From: Nocardia camponoti
GTDB taxonomy: Bacteria; Actinomycetota; Actinomycetes; Mycobacteriales; Mycobacteriaceae
Reading direction: 5' to 3'
DNA: 64,000 bases
NCBI RefSeq assembly: GCF_014646135.1
Contig: NZ_BMMW01000004.1
Span: 62,001-126,000, forward strand
In this document: in pieces, positions 8,398-17,004 of the stretch
How positions within the stretch are numbered: position 1 is the first letter of the stretch
Layout of the letters: each line of letters begins with the position of its first letter
The notes under the pieces: generated by a model
The model's database searches: none
What the model was told of the DNA's origin: nothing
Seen by the model: only the letters and a program-made list of their open reading frames with translations
Position numbers and translations under genes: made by a program

Positions 8398-9342
8398 TTA
8401 CGTTGGTTGGCCGGTTAAGCCGCGCGCGATGGCCTCGGTATTGGCTCGCGCCATCTCCAGGTAGGTGGCTGCGCCCTCGCCGGGCCCGGTCAGCGATTCG
8501 GTGTGCAGGGCGATCACCCGCACCTGCAACCCGGTGTGTTCGGCGAGGACGCGCGAAAGTCGGCCGGGCGCTGCGGAATCAGCGAATATCGCGTTTACTC
8601 CCGCGGCCCTGATCGCGGTAGCGAGTCCGTCGAGGTCCGATGCGCTGGGTGAGGCGAGGGTGGTGCCGCTCGGGAGCACCGCGCCGATCACGCGAAAGCC
8701 GAATCGCTGTGCGAGATAACCGAATACGTGATGATCGGTGACCAGCTGCCTGCGCTCGGTCGGGATCGAGGCGAACCGGTCGGTCATCCACCGATCGAGC
8801 TGGGCGATTTCACCGAGGTAGCGCCGCGTATTCGCTTGCACCACAGCGGAATCGATCCCGTTAACCGTGGCCAGCACTTCCGCACTGATCGCCTCGACCG
8901 CCAAGCGTACCCGCGCCGGATCGGTCCAGAAGTGCGGATCGGGTTGTCCGACGGACTCGTCGGAGGCGTAGCGGATCGGGTCGACCTTCTCGGCAACCGC
9001 AATGGCCGGAACGCCCGCCCCCTCCGCCGCGCGCACGTGTCTTGCCACGCCTTCTTCAAGCCCGAGCCCGTTGTGCACCACCAGCGCGGCCCGCTCGATT
9101 TCGGCCGCCTGACGTGCGGAGATCGCGAACGAGTGTGGGTCGGTGCCCGGCCGCATCAACACCGTCACCGGGACCGAGTCACCGACGACCGCCTTCGTCA
9201 GGTCGCCGAGGATGTTGGTTGTCACCACGATCCCGGACCGTTCGCCGCCGCGTGTGCACGCGCTTACCAGCGGCCCGAGCAACGCGACCGCCAAGATCAA
9301 CTGGACCGTTCGGCGGATCGCCGCTTTCGATGTGCGCTTCAC
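8398..9342 (-). CDS. aztC: Zinc ABC transporter substrate-binding lipoprotein AztC
   Basis: 314 residues, cluster A-I (ZnuA-like) binding protein that captures zinc outside the membrane and delivers it to the permease. The lipobox LVSAC puts the lipid on Cys 29. Candidate zinc ligands are His 70 (GTDPHSF), His 137 (DPHFWTDP), His 204/205 (TDHHVFGYLA) and the Asp in FADSAAP. The long His-rich loop of ZnuA is absent, as in AztC proteins that depend on AztD. The gene overlaps aztB by four bases (ATGA), implying translational coupling. Confidence 0.92.
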   Translation of the reverse strand: MKRTSKAAIRRTVQLILAVALLGPLVSACTRGGERSGIVVTTNILGDLTKAVVGDSVPVTVLMRPGTDPHSFAISARQAAEIERAALVVHNGLGLEEGVARHVRAAEGAGVPAIAVAEKVDPIRYASDESVGQPDPHFWTDPARVRLAVEAISAEVLATVNGIDSAVVQANTRRYLGEIAQLDRWMTDRFASIPTERRQLVTDHHVFGYLAQRFGFRVIGAVLPSGTTLASPSASDLDGLATAIRAAGVNAIFADSAAPGRLSRVLAEHTGLQVRVIALHTESLTGPGEGAATYLEMARANTEAIARGLTGQPT

Positions 9343-11351
9343 AGCCCGGTCTCCACCATCAGCGTGGGCGCGATGTCCAACTCGAAAGTCCGTGCCACCC
9401 GGAGGTTGTCGTTGTAGGCGATCTCGTGAACCTTGCGACCGCGAATGTCATTGACGTAGGCGCGGTTGGGGTCGACGCGGATCACCGGCTGCCCATCGAC
9501 CGGCCCGTCCGACACCGTGAGGCGCGCCGTCTCCGCACCGGATTCGGGGTCGATCCCGCGCAGGACGCCGTCGCGCGTGAGCACCAGCAGCGACGCCCCT
9601 TCGCCAGCGGTGTTCACCGCGACCGGATCGGCGACAGCGGTTCGGGTCCAGGTCTCCTTCCTGATATCGAGCGCCCACACGCCGTCGCGACCAGCCAGCG
9701 CGGTCAGCGTGGTGCTGCCGGGCCGGTGCGTGAATTCGGTTGCTCGGTCGGTGGTCGGGCTCGGGTACGCGATCTTCTCGGCGACGAAGTCGCTTTCGCG
9801 TCGCGTCACCACGAGCGCGCCGTCTGCACAGCCGAAAACGACTCCGCGCCTGGTGACGGCCTGCCCCTTCGGCTGCGGGCACGTGGTGTCCAGCGCCTGC
9901 ACGGACGCGCCGTCGCGACCGCGCACTTCCACCCGACCCGAACTGTCAGCGACCACGATCCGCTCGGCATACGGCAGCGCGATGCCCGCTACGCTGCGCT
10001 GCTGTTGGACAGTGCCGCCATCGAGGGTCGGTCGGTCGAACAGGATCGTCGTCCCGGACGCGAGCACCACCGACGTGACTGCAGGGTCGGCGTAGGCACC
10101 GACAATGCCGGATCGCGGAACCTCCGACGGTCCGGAGCTGGGTAAAGCAACCGTGCCGAGATCGCGGACGGGTGCCTGGTAGTAGTGCCGATGGTCGTCG
10201 TGCTCGACCGTCCATCCACCACTGTCAACGACCCGAACCGAGGCCCCCGAGCTGAGATACGCGTACCGCCCGTCCCCGACCACTCCGTCAGTCGGCAGCG
10301 AATTAGCCTGCGGCTGAACATTTTCCGGCGTAGGTGCGACGTTCAGCAGATCGATCACCCGAACAGCCCCGGTCGCGGACGCGACAACTAGGCGCGTCTG
10401 CGCCTCGCTCATCTCTTCCGCACCAGCGACGTACCCGTGTGGCGCCTCCTCAAGCGGCGCAGGTTCCTCGGCCGAACCACATCCCACCAGCGGCAGCGCG
10501 GCAAGCGCGGCCACCGAAGCGGCCCCCACCTTCCCGAGCCGGTCACGCACCGCTGAGCAAATCGCGGAGACGAAGAACAACCCGACCGCGACCGCCGCGA
10601 TAGTCGCGCCAGCAGCCGTTTCCGCGTGCCACGAAATGACCAGTCCCGCAATGGTGGAGAACCCGCCAATGAGCGCGGCGATCAGCATCACCACCGGAAT
10701 CCGGTCCGACCAGTACACCGCCGCCGCAGGCGGGGCGATCAATAACCCGAACACCAGCAACGTCCCGACGACGTGGAACGAGGCAACGATCGCCAACGTG
10801 AGCAACCCGATCAGCGCCACCTGCGCCGCCTTCGGATGCAACCCGAGCGTGTGCGCTTTGCGCGGATCGAAAGTCAACGCGACGAACGCGCGGTGCCCGA
10901 GCACCGCGATCACCAGCGCGACCACGAGCGCAATCACGAGGTACCACAGGTCAACCGTGCGTACGGCGAGCACGTCACCGAAGAGGAACCCGGTCAGATC
11001 GACAGCGAACGACTGTGACCGCGACACGATAATCACCCCGGTCGCGAGCATCCCCACGAACAGCAGTCCGATCGCGGTGTCGGCGGCGAACCGTTTGCCG
11101 CGCGAGAGTGCCGATACGCCGAACGCCATCGCGGTGCAGCTAATCGCCGCGCCGACAACCAGATTCCCACCAAGCAGCGCCGCGACCGCGACGCCGGGCA
11201 GCATCCCGTGCGCCATCGCGTCGCCAAGAAATGCCATGCCGCGCACCACGACCCAGGTTCCAGCAAGGGCGCAGACGCAGGAAACAAGCAGGCCACCCCA
11301 CATTGCTCGTTGCACGAATGCCACCTCGAACGGGGCGATCAGCCAATCCAT
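9339..11351 (-). CDS. aztB: Zinc ABC permease AztB fused to an AztD-like beta-propeller
   Basis: 670 residues against about 280 for an ordinary ABC-3 family permease. Residues 1-265 form a ZnuB-type permease (VVRGMAFLGDAMAHGMLPGVA; FDPRKAHTLGLHP; many hydrophobic helices). Residues 280-291 (VAALAALPLVGC) look like a second lipoprotein signal with lipobox LVGC, and residues 310-670 are a seven-bladed-propeller-like domain similar in style to AztD, with EHDDHRHYY near 383-391 as a probable metal site. The join is in frame with no stop; a GTG at 10550 could start a separate lipoprotein, so two products are possible. It is the first gene of the leftward operon, divergent from aztA across a Zur-like box. 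Confidence 0.88.
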   Translation of the reverse strand: MDWLIAPFEVAFVQRAMWGGLLVSCVCALAGTWVVVRGMAFLGDAMAHGMLPGVAVAALLGGNLVVGAAISCTAMAFGVSALSRGKRFAADTAIGLLFVGMLATGVIIVSRSQSFAVDLTGFLFGDVLAVRTVDLWYLVIALVVALVIAVLGHRAFVALTFDPRKAHTLGLHPKAAQVALIGLLTLAIVASFHVVGTLLVFGLLIAPPAAAVYWSDRIPVVMLIAALIGGFSTIAGLVISWHAETAAGATIAAVAVGLFFVSAICSAVRDRLGKVGAASVAALAALPLVGCGSAEEPAPLEEAPHGYVAGAEEMSEAQTRLVVASATGAVRVIDLLNVAPTPENVQPQANSLPTDGVVGDGRYAYLSSGASVRVVDSGGWTVEHDDHRHYYQAPVRDLGTVALPSSGPSEVPRSGIVGAYADPAVTSVVLASGTTILFDRPTLDGGTVQQQRSVAGIALPYAERIVVADSSGRVEVRGRDGASVQALDTTCPQPKGQAVTRRGVVFGCADGALVVTRRESDFVAEKIAYPSPTTDRATEFTHRPGSTTLTALAGRDGVWALDIRKETWTRTAVADPVAVNTAGEGASLLVLTRDGVLRGIDPESGAETARLTVSDGPVDGQPVIRVDPNRAYVNDIRGRKVHEIAYNDNLRVARTFELDIAPTLMVETGL

Positions 11352-11367
11352 AGCGGCGAAGCTATAC

Positions 11368-11387
11368 TGAAAACGATTATCATTTCA
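11368..11387. promoter_or_regulatory. Zur-like operator in the aztB/aztA divergent promoter
   Basis: TGAAAACGATTATCATTTCA contains the 7-1-7 dyad TGAAAAC-G-ATTATCA, close to actinobacterial Zur boxes (TGAAAATGATTTTCA type). It lies in the 47-base gap between the two divergent starts and overlaps the TATACT at 11363-11368, so one bound repressor could shut both directions when zinc is plentiful. The match was made by eye. Confidence 0.8.
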
Positions 11388-11398
11388 AATGAGGTGAG

Positions 11399-12106
11399 AT
11401 GAAACACACAGATGATGCGGCGTTCCGAATTGAGCGCCTGACAGCGGCCTACGCCGGGCAGCCCGTGCTGTCGGAAATATCGGCGACCATCCCGCGCGGC
11501 CGGATCACCGCGATCGTCGGACCCAACGGGTCAGGCAAGTCGACCCTGCTCGGCATCCTCGCGGGCACCGCGTCGGCGCGGTCGGGCAGTGTGCGTCGAA
11601 CCACCGCGCACAAACCAGCTTTCGTCGTGCAGCACAGCGCGATTCCCGCCGCGATGCCGATGACGGTGCGCGATGCGGTATCGATGGGCCGCTGGGCGCA
11701 TCGGGGTCCGTGGCGGCGACTCACCAAAGTCGACCGCGAGATCACGCGCGCCTGCCTAGAGCGAATGGACCTCACCGACCTGGCGACCCGACGGCTCGAC
11801 ACCCTTTCCGGCGGTCAGCGCCAACGCACCCTGCTCGCCCAAGCGCTAGCCCAGCAGTCGGACCTGGTACTTCTCGACGAACCGTCGACCGGGCTGGACG
11901 CGGCTTCGCGCGCCGAGATCTCCCGTGCGCTGGCCGACATCAGCGCAACCGGCGTCACCGTGGTGCAGGCAACTCACGACATGGCCGAGGCCGCGCTCGC
12001 CGACTACTGCCTGCTGCTACGCGACGGTGTTCTCGAAGCGGCCGGACCTCCCGAGGAGGTGCTCGCCAGAGCGGAAGCCCCGGTTGGGGTGCGGTCGACG
12101 GGGTAA
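11399..12106 (+). CDS. aztA: Zinc ABC transporter ATP-binding protein AztA
   Basis: 235 residues. ABC ATPase energising the AztB permease. Walker A GPNGSGKST (41-49), signature LSGGQRQR, Walker B LVLLDEPSTGLD and the switch His in ATHDM are intact. The ATG at 11399 follows AGGTGAG. The gene is transcribed away from the rest of the transporter and shares the Zur-like box. A secreted glycosidase gene follows 95 bases later, probably with its own promoter. Confidence 0.92.
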   Translation: MKHTDDAAFRIERLTAAYAGQPVLSEISATIPRGRITAIVGPNGSGKSTLLGILAGTASARSGSVRRTTAHKPAFVVQHSAIPAAMPMTVRDAVSMGRWAHRGPWRRLTKVDREITRACLERMDLTDLATRRLDTLSGGQRQRTLLAQALAQQSDLVLLDEPSTGLDAASRAEISRALADISATGVTVVQATHDMAEAALADYCLLLRDGVLEAAGPPEEVLARAEAPVGVRSTG

Positions 12107-12201
12107 TTCCTCGCGGCGCGCCTTCGTCGCCGGTCGTGTGACCGGGCGCACACTCAGCTCACACATCGAGCGCGACATTTTCATACAGAAGGGCATTCTG
12201 G

Positions 12202-13701
12202 ATGAAGAAACCGGTCTTGGAGTTGCTCAAGCGAATTCGTGCGGGGAGTGTGGCGGTCGTACTCGCCGCAGGTATTTTGTCGACTGTGCCCGGCACAGCT
12301 ACTTCCGCCCCAGGCGATTCGTTTACTTCCGCCGATGTCGGTTTCGCGGAAGGGTCCGTTTCCGGGAGCGACCTCGCCGCTCGACTTCCCGCGATGCAAT
12401 CCGCCGTCGCCCCCAAAGCGCCGATTGTGCGCGTTGACCTCGATTGGTGGTACGTCGAACCATCGCGCGGGGCGGCCCTGAAATGGGATCAACTTGATCC
12501 AGTTGTCAATGCCGCGGCCGCGCGGGGAATGCGCGTTCTGCTCGTGCTCGCCTACGCACCACCGTGGGCGAATGGGAATCATGGTGACGACAAATGGTTT
12601 CCGGTTCGCGACCAAGATTGGACGTCGATTATCGACCGCACCGTCGCGCATTTCGGCAACAAAGTCCAGGCATACGAGGTGTGGAACGAACCAAACTTCG
12701 TGCAGTTCGGCAACTTTGGGACCGACCGCAAGACTCGCTACTGGCAGCTTGTAAAACTCGCTTATTCGCGGGTGAAGGCGGGGTGCCCTTCGTGCGTTGT
12801 CGTCGCGGGGGCGTCAGGCGCGGGAACAGTGCAGGGCAGTACGAATCCGAACGCGCCGTCCGTGTGGCTGGATTGGGCCTACCGAAACGGGTACCGCAAC
12901 TATTTCGACGCCGTCGCCCATCACCCGTACCCGGCGTGGAATTCAGGGAAAGGTCCCGCTGACCCCGAATGCGTGAATCGTTGGTGGAATATGTTCGGGC
13001 CGCCCGCTGAGTCACCGGCATGCGGCGAACTCGCGAATGTGCATTCGGTCATGGTCCGCAACGGCGATACCGCGAAGAAGGTTTGGGGCACTGAATTCGG
13101 TTATCCGACAGCCGGATTGGCCGCCATTCCGAGCGCGGCGACCGTCAGCAAATTCCTCGTGCAGGGTGTCCAAATGTGGCGGGCACTCCCCTACGCCGGC
13201 CCGCTTTTCGTGTATTCCTACCGCGACCGCTGCACCGCGGCAGGCGACCCCGAATGCCACTTCGGCCTGACAACCACAACAATGGCGCCGAAGGAACCGA
13301 TCTTCACCGACGTCACTGCCGCACTCCGAGGCGAAACCCAGCCGCCACCACCGCCCAGTAGCCAGGACAAACTGCTAGTCGGCGCGACCCTCACCCGCGA
13401 CACCTCACTAAAGTCCCGCAACGGCCTTTACGAACTGTGGTTACAGGGCGACGGAAACTTGGTCCTGTACCGCACAACGGGCGAACCGATATGGGCAACC
13501 GGAACAACAACAGGCGCGACGTTGATCAACCAGTCCGACGGAAACCTGGTCCTCTACCCCGCACGGGGCGCGGCAGTGTGGTCGTCCAAAACATGGAACG
13601 CGGGCCCATCAACCCTGACCTTGCAAGACGACGGCCGCCTAGTCCTCACCCGCAACGACACGGGCGCGACCACGTGGTCGATAGGGTCGACTCAGGGTTG
13701 A
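12202..13701 (+). CDS. Secreted clan-A glycoside hydrolase with C-terminal bulb-type lectin domain
   Basis: 499 residues. A signal peptide (about 1-35) leads to a TIM-barrel glycosidase of GH39/GH5-like type: VRVDLDWWYVEP near the start, WNEPN with the likely acid/base Glu, and WGTEFGYPT with the likely nucleophile Glu. A Pro-rich linker (QPPPPPSSQ) joins it to a bulb-type mannose-binding lectin domain of about 110 residues with three motifs, QGDGNLVLY, QSDGNLVLY and the degenerate QDDGRLVLT. It should act outside the cell on a polysaccharide, perhaps mannose-containing; the substrate cannot be read from sequence. No partner genes are adjacent. Confidence 0.85.
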   Translation: MKKPVLELLKRIRAGSVAVVLAAGILSTVPGTATSAPGDSFTSADVGFAEGSVSGSDLAARLPAMQSAVAPKAPIVRVDLDWWYVEPSRGAALKWDQLDPVVNAAAARGMRVLLVLAYAPPWANGNHGDDKWFPVRDQDWTSIIDRTVAHFGNKVQAYEVWNEPNFVQFGNFGTDRKTRYWQLVKLAYSRVKAGCPSCVVVAGASGAGTVQGSTNPNAPSVWLDWAYRNGYRNYFDAVAHHPYPAWNSGKGPADPECVNRWWNMFGPPAESPACGELANVHSVMVRNGDTAKKVWGTEFGYPTAGLAAIPSAATVSKFLVQGVQMWRALPYAGPLFVYSYRDRCTAAGDPECHFGLTTTTMAPKEPIFTDVTAALRGETQPPPPPSSQDKLLVGATLTRDTSLKSRNGLYELWLQGDGNLVLYRTTGEPIWATGTTTGATLINQSDGNLVLYPARGAAVWSSKTWNAGPSTLTLQDDGRLVLTRNDTGATTWSIGSTQG

Positions 13702-13719
13702 GAACGCCGATGCCGCCGC

Positions 13720-14208
13720 TCAGGCTGAAAGCCGGTCAACGAAAGCGTTCAGGTTTTCCACCACCCGCTTCGCCTTCTCCTCCGGCGTCAAATCCTCGCG
13801 ATAGCGGCTCCCCATCGACGGCCGCTTCTTGTTCCGCGCGTAAAGCGAGCACGCGAGGTCGGTGCACATGTACGTACCGATCGTGCTCCCCTTACGTCCC
13901 GATTCGCCCGTCTTGCTCGCGGTCATGAGCGAAACGCCGCCGCCCGAATGCGTGGTGAGGCAGATCGCGCACATTTGCGTCTTCGCCGACCCGCCGGTCT
14001 CATACCGCAACGCGATACTGACCAGCTCACCGTCGCGCGGCACCGAGATGTAGCAGCGCCCGGCATACGACGGGTCGGCCCAGCCGAGGAAGTCGAGATC
14101 TTCCCAGGGGCGTTCACCCAGGTCACGCGGCACATTGAGCCGCTTAGCGTCGCCTTTCGAGCAATTGATAAACGACGACCTGATCTCGGCTTCGGTGATG
14201 GGTTCCAT
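13720..14208 (-). CDS. FBP-domain protein (EF-G-binding treble-clef zinc finger)
   Basis: 162 residues. The C-terminal part carries CAIC and CTDLAC cysteine pairs about 37 residues apart, the zinc knuckles of the FBP domain, with the characteristic ending RYREDLTPEEKAKRVVENLNAFVDRL. Family members in Firmicutes (FusB-type) bind elongation factor G and can rescue ribosomes from fusidic acid; actinobacterial members are widespread and mostly uncharacterised. Start ATG 14208. It overlaps nothing and is convergent with the glycosidase gene. Confidence 0.87.
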   Translation of the reverse strand: MEPITEAEIRSSFINCSKGDAKRLNVPRDLGERPWEDLDFLGWADPSYAGRCYISVPRDGELVSIALRYETGGSAKTQMCAICLTTHSGGGVSLMTASKTGESGRKGSTIGTYMCTDLACSLYARNKKRPSMGSRYREDLTPEEKAKRVVENLNAFVDRLSA

Positions 14209-14220
14209 GATGTAGCCATG

Positions 14221-15141
14221 CTAACTAACCGCGACAGCTGGCAATTCCCCCTCACGCCGATACCGCCCCGGCGCCACCCCATATGCCCGCTTAAACGCCT
14301 TCGCGAACGCGAATTCTGACGCGTACCCCACCTTTCGGCCCACGCTCGCCAGCGGTAGCGAGTCTTCGCGCAACATTCGCGCCGCCGTCAGCATCCGCCA
14401 CCGGGTCACATACGCGAGTGGCGGTTCGCCGACGGTCGCCGCGAATTTGCGCGCCAACGTTGCCCGCGAAACTCCCGCGCGTGAACTCAATTCGTCAACC
14501 GACCACTCCGCAGCAGGATCAGCGTGGATCGCGCTCAGAGCGGCCGACACGGTTGGGTCGGTGAATGCCGTCGCCCACCGACCGGATTCGCGCGAACTGA
14601 ACCAGGTCCGCAACAAATACAGCAGCAGAGGTTCAAGCAGCGCCGGGATCGCCGACGAAGTGCCGAGCTTCGGTTCCGTCAATTCATCAACAAGCAATTC
14701 GACAATGGCGCGCAACCCATTTCGCCGCCCCGATTGTGCGGGCAGGTGAATGAAATCCGGTAATTCATCGAACATCGGATGCGTTCGACCACGTCCCAGC
14801 GCGTACGCCCCGCACAGCAATGCCGACCGCGCGCCCGGCCCGTCGATTTCGCGCGGCTCACCGGGATGCGCGGCCTCGGTGACCGCGCTATCGAGCTGAT
14901 CGACAAGCGTGTGCGCTCGCCCGCGCGGCATAAAGACCACGTCGCCCTCTCCGAGTGCGATCGGCGCGTCGTCCGGTGGCACCAACCAGCACGAACCCTG
15001 CACGACGACGTGAAATCCCGCGCCCGGCACCTCGGGATAAGCGCGCCCCCACGGCGCGTGCCGCACGAACATGCCCGACGTTGGATTGCCGGTTCGGATG
15101 GCGGCGAGGGTTTCGCTCAAGATGTCCACGCCACACACCAT
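14221..15141 (-). CDS. AraC-family transcriptional regulator with cupin sensor
   Basis: 306 residues. The N-terminal cupin-type sensor (about 1-185) has FHVVVQGSCWLVPPDDAPIALGEGDVVFMPRG, typical of the Cupin_6/AraC-binding type. The C-terminal double helix-turn-helix (about 200-295) includes WSVDELSSRAGVSRATLARKFAATVGEPPLAYVTRWRM and VGYASEFAFAKAFKRAYGVAPGRYR. A start four codons downstream (GTG GAC) is also possible. It lies in tandem behind the GntR gene; neither partner nor effector is evident. Many regulators of this type control neighbouring oxidoreductase genes, but none is adjacent here. Confidence 0.88.
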   Translation of the reverse strand: MVCGVDILSETLAAIRTGNPTSGMFVRHAPWGRAYPEVPGAGFHVVVQGSCWLVPPDDAPIALGEGDVVFMPRGRAHTLVDQLDSAVTEAAHPGEPREIDGPGARSALLCGAYALGRGRTHPMFDELPDFIHLPAQSGRRNGLRAIVELLVDELTEPKLGTSSAIPALLEPLLLYLLRTWFSSRESGRWATAFTDPTVSAALSAIHADPAAEWSVDELSSRAGVSRATLARKFAATVGEPPLAYVTRWRMLTAARMLREDSLPLASVGRKVGYASEFAFAKAFKRAYGVAPGRYRREGELPAVAVS

Positions 15142-15157
15142 AAAGACACGGAAGGCG

Positions 15158-15823
15158 TCACCTGGCAGGCCGTAGCTTCGTCACGATCGCCAACGACGGC
15201 CCACGCCCCGCCTCCGTGTGGCTCAACATCGCATACTCGGCCAGCCGTTCGTCGCCCGCGCAGATCGCGTCGATCAGCACCCGGTGCTCGTCAACCTGGC
15301 CGGCGATGTCACGGTCGGTCGTGAGGAAGAACAGCCAGCTCATGCGCGCCAGAATCGTGCGCATGAGCTGGATCAACAGGGTATTGCCAGCCAAATCAAC
15401 GATCGCACCATGCAGGGCCGCGTTGACTTCCGCGATGCGCAGCGGGTCGCGACTAGCCATCGCCAACTGAGACTCGGCTTGAAGAGCCAATAACGCCGCC
15501 GCCGAAGCGCCGCCCTTGATCCGTGCCGCGGCAAGCCGGGCGGCCAACGGCTCAAGCCCGACGCGCACGTCGAACAGTTCTTCCACCGCGGTCCGGTCCC
15601 ATGACCGCACCACCGCACTACGCCGCGGCTGCGCGCTCACGATCCCGTCAAACTCCAACAGCGCCAACGCTTCTCGCACAGGTAGGCGCGAAGTGCCAAG
15701 CAGCTCAGCCAATCTGGCTTCAGGTAACTTCTCGCCCTCGCGGTACACCCCGGTGATGATGCGACGGCGCAGTTCGTCGTAGATACGGCGGGTCTGCGAA
15801 GTGTCTTCAAGAGGCGGGGGCAC
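15158..15823 (-). CDS. GntR-family (FadR/FCD type) regulator
   Basis: 221 residues starting at GTG 15823. The N-terminal winged helix reads TRRIYDELRRRIITGVYREGEKLPEARLAELLGTSRLPVREALALLEFDGIV; the C-terminal FCD domain has the metal-ligand style sequence FDVRVGLEPLAARLAA and later His residues (AALHGAIV, DEHRVLI). It is divergent from the ABC importer/amidohydrolase operon beginning near 16084, and palindromic GGTnnACC/GTATAC elements lie between them, so it probably controls that operon in response to the imported compound or a breakdown product. Confidence 0.9.
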   Translation of the reverse strand: MPPPLEDTSQTRRIYDELRRRIITGVYREGEKLPEARLAELLGTSRLPVREALALLEFDGIVSAQPRRSAVVRSWDRTAVEELFDVRVGLEPLAARLAAARIKGGASAAALLALQAESQLAMASRDPLRIAEVNAALHGAIVDLAGNTLLIQLMRTILARMSWLFFLTTDRDIAGQVDEHRVLIDAICAGDERLAEYAMLSHTEAGRGPSLAIVTKLRPAR

Positions 15824-15885
15824 GCGACAAGTCTACGAACCCGATAGCGCGGCCCGCGCACGCTAGTCGGTAAGCGGCAAATCCG

Positions 15886-16096
15886 CATTCGGTAGACCAA
15901 ACATATATCTCTTACGAAAGACCAACCACGACAAACGGCCGCGAAATCCCAGTCAAGACCGCTAGATACCGCCAATAACCAGCACCGATCTCATTCACCA
16001 TCTCGAAACACCGCCAACACAGGCGGGATACACGCGACACTGATTCTGTATACCGAATGGTTCCAACTACTCGAGAGCTAAGTGTGGCTGTATACC
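15886..16096. promoter_or_regulatory. Intergenic region with candidate GntR operator sites
   Basis: CATTCGGTAGACC at 15886-15898 and its near reverse complement GTATACCGAATG at 16047-16058 form a 12-bp inverted pair with one mismatch. CTGTATACC occurs at 16046-16054 and again at 16088-16096. GGTAGACC fits the GGTnnACC half-site style of FadR-type regulators. The stretch between 15900 and 16045 is otherwise AT-richer and shows no gene. Confidence 0.45.
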
Positions 16097-17004
16097 TGAT
16101 CAGGCGGGTGGCGCAGGCCGTGATCACCCTGTTCGCGGTGCTCACCCTCGCCTTCATCCTGGGTCGACTCACGGGCAGCCCAGCCGCGTTGCTGCTGCCC
16201 GAGACCGCGACCCAGGCCGACATCGCCGCCCTCGACGCCAAACTCGGCTTCGACAAACCGCCGCTCATCCAGTACTTCAACTACCTTGGCGGCGTCCTCA
16301 CTGGCGACTTCGGCGATTCCTACCGCCAACAGGGCACGTCGTCGATGGACCTCGTGATGCAGCGACTGCCCGCGTCGCTCCAATTGGGAACGGCGGGCTT
16401 CGCGATTGGCGTCGCACTCGCGTTCGCGGTTGTCCTCGGCATCCATCTGAGCGGCCGCTGGGCGCTCCGAGGCGTCGCACTCGGACTGGGCGCGGCCCGA
16501 CTTGCGGTGCCGGACTTCCTCTTTGGGCTCCTGCTCGTGCTCATCTTCTCGGTGAGCTTGGGCTGGCTGCCGTCGCTGGCGGGCGCGGACCCGCTCGCGA
16601 TCGTGATGCCGGCGGTCACCATCGCAACGGCCCAATTCGTTGTCTACGCAAGGCTTTTGGACAACTCGCTTACTACGGAAAGCTCGCAGGACTACGTCCG
16701 CACGGCATACGCGCGCGGCGAACGACGGTCGACCGTACTGCTACGCGACGTCCTGCCCAATGCCCTGCTGCCCGTGCTAACCATCTCCGGCATTCACCTC
16801 GGCACGCTGCTCGGCGGCCTGGTGATTGTCGAAAGTGTCTTTGCCTGGCCAGGTTTGGGCCAACTGATGCTCGACGCGGTATTCAGCCGCGACTTCCCCG
16901 TCGTCCAGTCCGGCCTGGTGGTGATCGCGACGATCTTCGTACTCGTAAACCTCGCCATCGACGTGCTGTACGGCTTTGTCGATCCGAGAGCGAGGGTCCG
17001 ATGA
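16084..17004 (+). CDS. ABC transporter permease, DppB type
   Basis: 306 residues. First permease of a dipeptide/oligopeptide/nickel-type importer: RRVAQAVITLFAVLTLAFILGRLTGSP at the N-terminus, KLGFDKPPLIQYFNYLGGVLTGDFGDSYR in the periplasmic loop, and the EAA-like cytoplasmic loop YVRTAYARGERRSTVLLRDVLPNALLP. GTG 16084 is preferred over ATG 16057 because it gives the usual short N-terminus (VAVYLIRR) and GAGAG precedes it; the ATG has no SD. Its last four bases overlap the next permease. Confidence 0.9.
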   Translation: MAVYLIRRVAQAVITLFAVLTLAFILGRLTGSPAALLLPETATQADIAALDAKLGFDKPPLIQYFNYLGGVLTGDFGDSYRQQGTSSMDLVMQRLPASLQLGTAGFAIGVALAFAVVLGIHLSGRWALRGVALGLGAARLAVPDFLFGLLLVLIFSVSLGWLPSLAGADPLAIVMPAVTIATAQFVVYARLLDNSLTTESSQDYVRTAYARGERRSTVLLRDVLPNALLPVLTISGIHLGTLLGGLVIVESVFAWPGLGQLMLDAVFSRDFPVVQSGLVVIATIFVLVNLAIDVLYGFVDPRARVR

